Source: Neisseria shayeganii 871 (GTDB lineage: Bacteria > Pseudomonadota > Gammaproteobacteria > Burkholderiales > Neisseriaceae). Taken from it: 12,451 nucleotides of DNA. Positions 1-12,451 of this stretch are shown here, piece by piece. The DNA lies in the NCBI RefSeq assembly GCF_000226875.1, contig NZ_JH164926.1:1411336-1423786 (forward strand), in the 5' to 3' direction. Within the stretch, counting starts at the first letter, position 1. Every line of letters begins with the position of its first letter. Position numbers and translations under genes: made by a program. A model generated the notes under the pieces. That model did not search any database and was not told where the DNA came from. It saw only the letters and a program-made list of their open reading frames with translations.

Positions 1-78
1 TTAGCAATCGGTTTCGGAGTATGATTTTTGCTTCCTAAGGCCTCTTCAAGAAAAAATGCTGTGGTCAGACCGATACTG

Positions 79-115
79 AAAAACCGCCGCGCCCAATCGG
101 GAAGCGGCGGTTTTT
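79..115 (-). terminator. Intrinsic terminator after rpoC
   Basis: A perfect 12-bp inverted repeat (79-90 with 104-115) has a GC-rich CCGCCGC core and T runs on both flanks, so on the minus strand the hairpin ends in a U tract. The 13-base loop contains a further CCC/GGG pairing. It begins 16 bases past the rpoC stop and closes the cluster. Because it is symmetrical (A5 on the left, T6 on the right) it could also stop a converging plus-strand transcript entering from the left. Confidence 0.92.
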
Positions 116-131
116 TCACAGCAGATCGGCC

Positions 132-4313
<4,182 letters not shown>

Positions 4314-4347
4314 TTTTGCTCCTTATGAGGAAGAGTCATATTCTGTT

Positions 4348-4361
4348 GCCCTAGGCAGGGC
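4348..4361 (-). other. Short hairpin in the rpoB-rpoC gap
   Basis: GCCCT and AGGGC form a 5-bp GC-rich stem with a 4-base loop. It lies between the DUS inverted pair and the rpoC ribosome binding site, and no U tract follows. It may fold in the mRNA leader of rpoC, but a stem this short could be chance. Confidence 0.35.
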
Positions 4362-4377
4362 GGATAATCGGCATGGG

Positions 4378-4410
4378 GCTTTCAGGTAGCCTCTCAGGCT
4401 ACCTGAAAGC
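4378..4410. repeat. Inverted pair of DNA uptake sequences between rpoB and rpoC
   Basis: Two exact copies of AGGCTACCTGAA face each other as a perfect 15-bp inverted repeat (4378-4392 with 4396-4410) with a 3-base loop, starting 12 bases past the rpoB stop. This 12-mer is the Eikenella-type dialect of the DUS that Neisseriaceae recognise through the pilin ComP during natural transformation. DUS inverted pairs in this family often sit just after genes and can act as terminators. Here the minus-strand transcript continues with CCCCATGCC, not a U tract, so efficient termination before rpoC is unlikely. A pause, partial attenuation or mRNA-stability role is possible. Confidence 0.9.
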
Positions 4411-4422
4411 GGCGGGGCGTGA

Positions 4423-8604
<4,182 letters not shown>

Positions 8605-8720
8605 TGGCTCGCTCCAGATGATAAAAGACTGAGTTCAAAATCCATCGGTAACCGAAAGCATTTGCCCACACAGACATCATTGGCTGGTGGGACGCGCTGA
8701 CTTCGGTCTGAATAATTTTC

Positions 8721-8760
8721 AAAAATTTACACACAAATCGAATTTAATTTGTAAATTTTT
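8721..8760 (-). repeat. AT-rich inverted repeat in the rplL-rpoB gap
   Basis: The outer arms, AAAAATTTACA (8721-8731) and its exact complement (8750-8760), form an 11-bp inverted repeat. An inner ACAAAT/ATTTGT pair can extend it if a 4-base bulge is allowed. It lies 37 bases beyond the attenuator-like hairpin and about 115 bases before the rpoB start. As RNA it could be a double-stranded processing site of the kind RNase III cuts in the E. coli rplL-rpoB interval; as DNA it could be a protein binding site. The sequence does not decide between these. No convincing -10/-35 pair was found here. Confidence 0.6.
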
Positions 8761-8796
8761 GCAAACTTTTCACTTTTCGGTAATGCCAAGCGAAAT

Positions 8797-8823
8797 AAGG
8801 CTGGCAGTAAAACTGCCAGCCTT
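8797..8823 (-). terminator. Attenuator-like hairpin between rplL and rpoB
   Basis: A perfect 12-bp stem (8797-8808 with 8812-8823) with a 3-base loop starts 15 bases past the rplL stop. On the minus strand the run after the stem is only ATTTCG, so the U tract is weak. That suits partial termination, known in E. coli as the rplL-rpoB attenuator, which sets ribosomal protein output above polymerase output. On the plus strand the same hairpin is followed by TTTTTG and would terminate better, but no plus-strand gene reads into it. The structure is certain; the attenuator role is inferred from position. Confidence 0.75.
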
Positions 8824-8838
8824 TTTGCTGCGCGGGAA

Positions 8839-9213
8839 TTATTTGATTTCCACTTTCGCGCCGGCTTCTTCCAATTGTTTTTTGATGTCGTCGGCTTCGG
8901 CTTGAGACACGCCTTCTTTAACAGTTTTGGGTGCGCCGTCAACCATGTCTTTGGCTTCTTTCAAGCCCAGGCCGGTAATCGCGCGAACCACTTTGATCAC
9001 GCCTACTTTTTGGTCACCGGCAGAAGCCAAGATCACGTCAAATTCGGTTTTGGCTTCGGCAGCAGCGGCACCGCCAGCAGCAGGACCAGCAGCCACAGCA
9101 ACGGCAGCAGCAGATACGCCGAATTTCTCTTCGAACGCTTTCACCAAGTCGTTCAGTTCCATAACGGTCAGGTTGCCAACGGCTTCCAAAATGTCTTCTT
9201 TAGTAATAGCCAT
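8839..9213 (-). CDS. rplL: 50S ribosomal protein L7/L12
   Basis: This is the flexible stalk protein of the large subunit, present as several dimers bound to L10, which recruits and stimulates translational GTPases such as EF-Tu and EF-G. The 124 residues match the family. The N-terminal dimerisation domain (about 1-33) is followed by an Ala/Gly-rich hinge (about 34-53) and a C-terminal factor-binding domain containing KVGVIKVVRAITGLGLKEAK and ending in the typical AKVEIK. The ATG start has AGGAG nine bases upstream. It lies 63 bases after rplJ in the same transcript, and the strong hairpin after its stop probably lowers readthrough into rpoB. The low-complexity hinge is normal. Confidence 0.99.
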   Translation of the reverse strand: MAITKEDILEAVGNLTVMELNDLVKAFEEKFGVSAAAVAVAAGPAAGGAAAAEAKTEFDVILASAGDQKVGVIKVVRAITGLGLKEAKDMVDGAPKTVKEGVSQAEADDIKKQLEEAGAKVEIK

Positions 9214-9276
9214 GCTATCAAACTCCTAAATATTGATAAAAAGATAAATTTTTTCTGAATGAAACAAAATCGGATG

Positions 9277-9777
9277 TTAAGCGGCTTCTTCGCCGGCTTT
9301 TTTCTCTGCCAAGGCAGCCAAACCGCGGGCCAAACCGGAAACCGGAGCCTGCATAACGAACAGCAGTTTGGACAGCAGCTCTTCGCGGCTGGGGATGGAA
9401 GCCAAATCAGCCACTTGGGCAGCATCCAGCACATCGCCATTGTAAGAACCGGCTTTGATGATGATTTTGTCGTCTTTTTTCGCGAATTGGTGCAGCACTT
9501 TTGCGGCGGCTACGGCATCTTCCGATGCAGCGTAAACCAGCGGACCAACCATTTGATCGGCCAAACCGGCAAAAGAAGTTCCTTCAACCGCACGACGGGC
9601 CAATGTGTTTTTCAGAACGCGCAGATATACGCCTTCTTTACGCGCGTTGGCACGCAGTTCGGTCATGCTGGCAACACTGATACCGCGATATTCAGCAACC
9701 ACCATAGTTTGAGCGTTGCTGATACCGGCAACAATCTCTTCTACGGCTGCTTTCTTGGTTTCAATATTGAGACTCAA
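9277..9777 (-). CDS. rplJ: 50S ribosomal protein L10
   Basis: L10 anchors the L7/L12 dimers to 23S rRNA at the base of the stalk, beside L11. The 166 residues begin MSLNIETKKAAVEEI, as in other Neisseriaceae. The conserved VVAEYRGISV segment is near residues 26-36 and LRVLKNTLARRA near 52-63. The C-terminal helix from about 140, ending EKKAGEEAA, is the L7/L12 binding arm. The start is TTG (9775-9777), chosen because a strong GGGAGGT lies five bases upstream and the N-terminus matches the family; no ATG fits. A rare start codon may hold down initiation and make it depend on the leader fold. In model bacteria the L10-L7/L12 complex represses its own mRNA by binding the rplJ leader; the folded 237-base upstream region fits this. 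Confidence 0.98.
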   Translation of the reverse strand: MSLNIETKKAAVEEIVAGISNAQTMVVAEYRGISVASMTELRANARKEGVYLRVLKNTLARRAVEGTSFAGLADQMVGPLVYAASEDAVAAAKVLHQFAKKDDKIIIKAGSYNGDVLDAAQVADLASIPSREELLSKLLFVMQAPVSGLARGLAALAEKKAGEEAA

Positions 9778-9836
9778 GGTCTACCTCCCACTGTTTATCA
9801 ACGAAGCACCTATAAGACGCTTCACCAGCGCGGCAA

Positions 9837-9934
9837 CCTGAAAAGACATTTTGCAAGCAAAGCACTTGCGCATACTTCAGGACTACCGTCTGCGTAGGGT
9901 GCAAACAATACAATTAAATCTAAAGATCCCTACG
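9837..9934 (-). promoter_or_regulatory. Probable L10 autoregulatory leader upstream of rplJ
   Basis: The gap upstream of rplJ has nested complementary segments. CGTAGGG (9928-9934) pairs with CCCTACG (9893-9899), with flanking bases able to extend the helix. CCTGAA (9876-9881) pairs with TTCAGG (9837-9842) and encloses an inner GCAAG/CTTGC stem (9865-9869 with 9853-9857). Position, length and multi-helix layout resemble the bacterial L10 leader bound by the L10-L7/L12 complex. I matched the position and pairings by eye and not a covariance model, and I did not locate the kink-turn with certainty. No promoter was recognised in the gap, so the leader is probably part of the rplK-rplA transcript. 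Confidence 0.6.
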
Positions 9935-9945
9935 GTCTTGGACAT

Positions 9946-9967
9946 CTACTTAATTGGATTTAAGTAG
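9946..9967 (-). repeat. Inverted repeat at the 5' side of the L10 leader
   Basis: CTACTTAA (9946-9953) and TTAAGTAG (9960-9967) form a perfect 8-bp stem with a 6-base loop. It lies between the DUS inverted pair after rplA and the L10 leader helices. It has no U tract and could be an extra leader helix or a processing site. Confidence 0.5.
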
Positions 9968-9973
9968 CCCATG

Positions 9974-10008
9974 TTTCAGGTAGCCTGCCGATAACAGGCT
10001 ACCTGAAA
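9974..10008. repeat. Inverted pair of DNA uptake sequences after rplA
   Basis: Two exact AGGCTACCTGAA copies face each other in a perfect 14-bp inverted repeat (9974-9987 with 9995-10008) with a 7-base loop, beginning six bases past the rplA stop. The minus-strand transcript continues with CATGGGCTACTT after the stem, so there is no U tract and strong intrinsic termination is not expected. It lies between the rplKA and rplJL segments. The sequence identity to the DUS is directly visible; any effect on transcription is inference. Confidence 0.9.
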
Positions 10009-10014
10009 ATTTGA

Positions 10015-10710
10015 TTAACTGTTTACACTAGCCGCATCTACACGCACGCCCAAGCCCATGGTGCTGGACAGAGCCACTTTTTTCAGATACTGGCCTTTGG
10101 CTGCCGCCGGTTTTGCCTTGATGATGGCATCCAGCAGGGCCGCAAAGTTTTCTTTCAGATCGGCTTCGGCAAACGAGGCACGACCAATGGTGGCGTGTAC
10201 GATACCGGCTTTATCGGTACGGTACTGCACTTGGCCGGCTTTGGCATTTTTTACCGCTTCAGCCACATTCGGTGTCACGGTACCCACTTTGGGGTTAGGC
10301 ATCAGGCCGCGCGGACCCAAAATGGTGCCCAACTGACCCACAATGCGCATGGCATCGGGAGAAGCAATCACCACATCGAAATCCAGATTGCCTTTCTTCA
10401 CTTCTTCCGCCAAATCTTCGAAACCGACAATGTCGGCACCGGCAGCTTTGGCTGCTTCAGCATTGGCGCCTTGGGTAAAGACGGCCACGCGGGTGGTTTT
10501 ACCGGTGCCCTTAGGCAACACAACCGAACCGCGGATTACCTGGTCGGATTTCCGGGGATCCACGCCCAAGTTGAAAGACACATCAATCGACTCGTCGAAT
10601 TTGGCGGTTGCAGCCTGCTTAACCAAAGCAATCGCTTCGTCAACAGGATACAGCTTGTTGGCTTCAACAGAGGCGCGCAATGCTTTCAAACGTTTGGATA
10701 CTTTAGCCAT
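10015..10710 (-). CDS. rplA: 50S ribosomal protein L1
   Basis: L1 binds 23S rRNA at the mobile L1 stalk, which helps release deacylated tRNA from the E site. In model bacteria it also represses translation of its own rplK-rplA mRNA. The 231 residues match the family, and the L1 signature ILGPRGLMPNPKVGTVT lies at about 130-146. Domain I is split around the central domain as usual, and the protein ends GVRVDAASVNS. The ATG start shares one base with the rplK stop (TAATG), and its ribosome binding site GGAGG lies in the last codons of rplK, so the two are very likely translationally coupled. A DUS inverted pair follows its stop. Confidence 0.99.
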   Translation of the reverse strand: MAKVSKRLKALRASVEANKLYPVDEAIALVKQAATAKFDESIDVSFNLGVDPRKSDQVIRGSVVLPKGTGKTTRVAVFTQGANAEAAKAAGADIVGFEDLAEEVKKGNLDFDVVIASPDAMRIVGQLGTILGPRGLMPNPKVGTVTPNVAEAVKNAKAGQVQYRTDKAGIVHATIGRASFAEADLKENFAALLDAIIKAKPAAAKGQYLKKVALSSTMGLGVRVDAASVNS

Positions 10711-11141
10711 TACACACCCTCCACATCCAAGCCCATTGAGCGGGCAGAACCTGCAATCGTACGTACCGCCGCATCCAAGTCAGCCGCAGTCAAATCGGGC
10801 TCTTTGGTTTTGGCAATTTCTTCCAATTGCGCACGGGTTACGGTACCTACCTTATTGGTCAGCGGATTGGAGCTGCCCTTTTGCAAACCAGCTGCTTTTT
10901 TCAGCAGAATGGTTGCCGGCGGCGTTTTCATCACAAAAGTGAAAGATTTATCTGCAAATGCAGTAATCACCACTGGAATCGGCAGACCCGGCTCCATAGA
11001 TTGGGTTGCCGCATTAAATGCTTTGCAGAACTCCATGATATTCAAGCCCCGTTGACCCAAAGCCGGACCGACGGGCGGAGAAGGATTGGCTTTACCTGCA
11101 GGAATCTGCAGTTTGATGTAGCCGACAATTTTCTTTGCCAC
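10710..11141 (-). CDS. rplK: 50S ribosomal protein L11
   Basis: L11 binds the GTPase-associated centre of 23S rRNA, works beside the L10-L7/L12 stalk and is needed for RelA-dependent stringent signalling. The 143 residues match the family. The N-terminal domain has the proline-rich thiopeptide-binding segment (about 18-30, NPSPPVGPALGQRG). The C-terminal rRNA-binding domain ends with the L11 signature AAVRTIAGSARSMGL (about 124-138). The start is GTG (11139-11141) with AGGAG nine bases upstream and gives the standard MAKKIVGYIKLQ. It is the first gene after a strong promoter and overlaps rplA by one base. Confidence 0.99.
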   Translation of the reverse strand: MAKKIVGYIKLQIPAGKANPSPPVGPALGQRGLNIMEFCKAFNAATQSMEPGLPIPVVITAFADKSFTFVMKTPPATILLKKAAGLQKGSSNPLTNKVGTVTRAQLEEIAKTKEPDLTAADLDAAVRTIAGSARSMGLDVEGV

Positions 11142-11161
11142 TGTATTACACTCCTAAAAAC

Positions 11162-11191
11162 GGGTATTGCGCAGAAGAATATCTGCTCCCC
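11162..11191 (-). promoter_or_regulatory. Leader hairpin upstream of rplK, possible L1 operator
   Basis: In the predicted rplK leader, GCAGA (11182-11186) pairs with TCTGC (11171-11175) around a 6-base loop. GGG (within 11188-11191) can pair with CCC (11162-11164), leaving an asymmetric internal loop of one base against six. Two helices split by an asymmetric loop, just ahead of rplK, is the general form of L1 mRNA operators. I did not verify the conserved loop bases, so the L1 assignment is tentative. The AGGAG ribosome binding site of rplK follows at 11151-11155. Confidence 0.4.
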
Positions 11192-11208
11192 AAAAAGTCA
11201 AGCCGCGC

Positions 11209-11237
11209 ATTATAAGCTTGAATCTGAAATTAATCAA
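11209..11237 (-). promoter_or_regulatory. Sigma-70 promoter of the rplK operon
   Basis: On the minus strand TTGATT (-35, 11232-11237) is separated by exactly 17 bases from a perfect TATAAT (-10, 11209-11214). Transcription would start near 11202-11203, giving a leader of about 60 bases before the rplK GTG. The segment after the -10 box is GCGCGGC. A GC-rich discriminator of this kind is typical of stable RNA and ribosomal protein promoters inhibited by ppGpp and DksA. The promoter directly follows the hairpin after nusG, as in the E. coli arrangement of separate secE-nusG and rplK transcripts. Confidence 0.85.
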
Positions 11238-11239
11238 TT

Positions 11240-11276
11240 AAAGCACACAATTATACCTGGCAAATCTGTGTGCTTT
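11240..11276 (-). terminator. Hairpin after nusG, probable weak terminator
   Basis: AAAGCACACA (11240-11249) and TGTGTGCTTT (11267-11276) form a perfect 10-bp stem with a 17-base loop, starting five bases past the nusG stop. On the minus strand the stem ends in CTTT followed by AATTGATT, so the U tract is weak and readthrough into rplK is likely. In the plus direction it ends in TTTTT. Its position immediately before the rplK promoter supports a boundary between two transcription units. Confidence 0.6.
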
Positions 11277-11281
11277 TTACA

Positions 11282-11824
11282 TCACAACTTTTCTACTTGG
11301 GCAAATTCCAGCTCCACCGGGGTTTCGCGGCCGAAAATTTGCACCGACACGCGCAACTTGTTGCGCTCATAATCCACCGCATCCACTAAGCCGTTAAAAT
11401 CGGCAAAAGGACCTTCATTCACCCGAACCTGCTGACCAACTTCAAACTCAACACGTGGCTTGGGCTTTTTCTCGCCAGCAGCCCCACCGCCGACTTGGGC
11501 CATAATGGCTTCCACTTCACGCTGGGAAATAGGCAAGGGCCGATTGGCGGTACCGCCGATAAAGCCGTTAACGCGAGGGGTGCTTTTTACCAAATGCCAA
11601 GAATCATCGGTCATTTCCATTTCAACCAAAACATAGCCGGGAAAAAACTTACGTTCGCTTACCGTCTTGCGTCCGTTTTTGATATCCACCACTTCCTCAA
11701 CTGGAACAAGGATCTGACCAAAATAGCCCTCCATCCCTTCTCGAGCGATTCGCTCTTTCAAAGTTTTTTGGACGTTTTTTTCAAAACCGGAATAGGCTTG
11801 TACTACATACCAACGTTTCGACAT
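11282..11824 (-). CDS. nusG: Transcription termination/antitermination protein NusG
   Basis: NusG binds the beta' clamp of elongating RNA polymerase. Depending on its partner it promotes Rho termination or couples transcription to the ribosome through S10. The 180 residues match the family. The N-terminal NGN domain (about 3-108) contains KRWYVVQAYSG and the RKFFPGYVLVEM motif at 58-70. A Gly/Lys/Pro linker (about 110-124) leads to the C-terminal KOW domain (about 127-180), which has the GPFADFNG turn at 138-145. The ATG start has an AGAGGTGG ribosome binding site and lies 15 bases after secE, so the two are cotranscribed. A hairpin follows the stop. No anomaly is visible. Confidence 0.99.
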   Translation of the reverse strand: MSKRWYVVQAYSGFEKNVQKTLKERIAREGMEGYFGQILVPVEEVVDIKNGRKTVSERKFFPGYVLVEMEMTDDSWHLVKSTPRVNGFIGGTANRPLPISQREVEAIMAQVGGGAAGEKKPKPRVEFEVGQQVRVNEGPFADFNGLVDAVDYERNKLRVSVQIFGRETPVELEFAQVEKL

Positions 11825-11839
11825 TTTTCCACCTCTTTA

Positions 11840-12280
11840 TTATGCATTTAACAAGAACAGCCAAGCCAGAATGCTATCGACCACCCACAAGAAAAATGTC
11901 ATCAAGGCGGTAAACACCAAAACAAACAAGGTATTGCGCCATGTTTCATTCTTGGTCGGCCACACTACCTTTTTCACCTCGGTAATAGAGCCTTTGACAT
12001 AACGAACCAGATTCCGCCCTAAGTCACACCAAAAGAAAACAATGGCCACGGCCAAAATGACGCCCACCAAAGGAAACAGCGCCCGCAAATAAACCGACCA
12101 TTGCGGCTGGGCATAATATCCCCAAACACCTGCAAGCAGCAAAATGGCGGCCAAAGCCAGCTTAGCCATATCGCTTCTTTTGCTCCGCTGCTGCTCGGCT
12201 TGCTCCTTTTGGCGCAACTCTTGTTTGGACATTTTAGGTGACGCCGTCACTTCTTTCGTCTTCTGCTTGTGACCACTCAT
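11840..12280 (-). CDS. secE: Preprotein translocase subunit SecE
   Basis: SecE clamps SecY in the inner-membrane SecYEG translocon. The 146 residues contain three likely membrane segments, at about 39-57, 65-84 and 116-143, and the SecE signature just before the last one (about 94-112, YVKGSITEVKKVVWPTKNE). The N-terminal 38 residues are highly charged and Gln/Lys rich and should be cytoplasmic. The three-segment form resembles E. coli SecE, although many bacteria have a one-segment version. The ATG was chosen because AAGG lies eight bases upstream; M17 and M38 are possible later starts, and M38 would give 109 residues while keeping all membrane segments. The gene ends with tandem stops (TAATAA) just before nusG. 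Its own promoter is not obvious because the tRNA-Trp terminator is only about 46 bases upstream. Confidence 0.96.
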   Translation of the reverse strand: MSGHKQKTKEVTASPKMSKQELRQKEQAEQQRSKRSDMAKLALAAILLLAGVWGYYAQPQWSVYLRALFPLVGVILAVAIVFFWCDLGRNLVRYVKGSITEVKKVVWPTKNETWRNTLFVLVFTALMTFFLWVVDSILAWLFLLNA

Positions 12281-12317
12281 TGTGATTACCTTAAATACAT
12301 TCAGAAATTTTCTCTGT

Positions 12318-12353
12318 AAAAGAAAAGACTAACCGGCACGGGGCCGGTTAGTC
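12318..12353 (-). terminator. Intrinsic terminator between tRNA-Trp and secE
   Basis: GACTAACCGGC (12327-12337) and its exact complement (12343-12353) form an 11-bp stem with a 5-base loop. On the minus strand the stem is followed directly by TTTTCTTTT. It begins six bases past the tRNA 3' end and is a textbook intrinsic terminator. Its location implies that secE depends on readthrough or on a very close promoter. Confidence 0.9.
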
Positions 12354-12359
12354 CGATTT

Positions 12360-12435
12360 TGGCAGGCCAGGAGGGTCTCGAACCCCCAACCCTCGGTTTT
12401 GGAGACCGATACTCTACCAATTGAGCTACTGGCCT
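12360..12435 (-). tRNA. tRNA-Trp, anticodon CCA
   Basis: This 76-base tRNA gene folds as a complete cloverleaf. The acceptor stem AGGCCAG/CTGGCCT is perfect (12429-12435 with 12364-12370), and the discriminator is G. The terminal CCA is encoded (12360-12362). The D stem is GCTC/GAGT, the anticodon stem TCGGT/ACCGA, and the 7-base loop CTCCAAA has anticodon CCA at 12400-12402. The T arm GGGGG-TTCGAGA-CCCTC is standard. Decoding UGG as tryptophan follows from the anticodon. A tRNA-Trp gene just before secE-nusG is a common arrangement in this family, with a tuf gene usually further upstream, outside this window. Confidence 0.98.
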
Positions 12436-12451
12436 AAAACCTTCATTAAGC

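Noticed and set aside
1..78. Possible end of a plus-strand gene at the left edge, with stops at 22-24 in one frame and 37-39 in another
   Set aside because: Only 7 to 12 codons are visible and none is recognisable, so no coding call is supportable.
9831..9842. DUS-like 12-mer in the rplJ leader
   Set aside because: Two mismatches from AGGCTACCTGAA, including one in the interior. I do not count it as a functional uptake sequence.
11252..11257. TATAAT-like sequence in the loop of the hairpin after nusG, minus strand
   Set aside because: No -35 element is present at 16-18 bases upstream, and the better promoter lies just downstream at 11209-11237.

Overview
This window is a conserved housekeeping cluster for ribosome and RNA polymerase synthesis, read entirely from the minus strand. 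In transcription order (right to left) it holds tRNA-Trp, secE, nusG, rplK (L11), rplA (L1), rplJ (L10), rplL (L7/L12), rpoB and rpoC. Each gene appears intact and of normal family length. I found no mobile element, CRISPR array, pseudogene or foreign gene, and I do not think the window contains an undescribed multi-gene system. The items worth a second look are regulatory or repeat structures between the genes.

The organism is very probably a betaproteobacterium of the family Neisseriaceae. The proteins closely resemble neisserial RpoB, RpoC, L10 and L7/L12 as I remember them. The window also carries five exact copies of AGGCTACCTGAA, the DNA uptake sequence (DUS) dialect associated with Eikenella and, as far as I recall, some rod-shaped Neisseria. 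The GC-rich codon use of rpoB and rpoC fits Eikenella or a close relative; species cannot be fixed from this window.

Right end (about 11.28-12.45 kb): tRNA-Trp(CCA) is followed by a strong intrinsic terminator, then secE and nusG 15 bases apart, then a hairpin after nusG. Middle (about 8.8-11.24 kb): a near-consensus sigma-70 promoter with a GC-rich discriminator starts the ribosomal protein block. rplK and rplA overlap by one base. A 237-base gap with a DUS inverted pair and a folded leader separates rplA from rplJ and rplL. Left (about 0.08-8.84 kb): a 234-base gap with an attenuator-like hairpin and an AT-rich inverted repeat precedes rpoB. A 109-base gap with a second DUS inverted pair separates rpoB from rpoC, and a strong intrinsic terminator ends the cluster.

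Functionally, L11, L1 and the L10-(L7/L12) stalk build the large-subunit sites used by translational GTPases. RpoB and RpoC form the RNA polymerase active centre, NusG binds that polymerase and modulates elongation, and SecE is a core part of the SecYEG translocon. In model bacteria L1 and L10 repress their own mRNAs and partial termination between rplL and rpoB lowers polymerase output relative to ribosomal proteins. The hairpins and leaders seen here are consistent with that scheme but are not proof of it.
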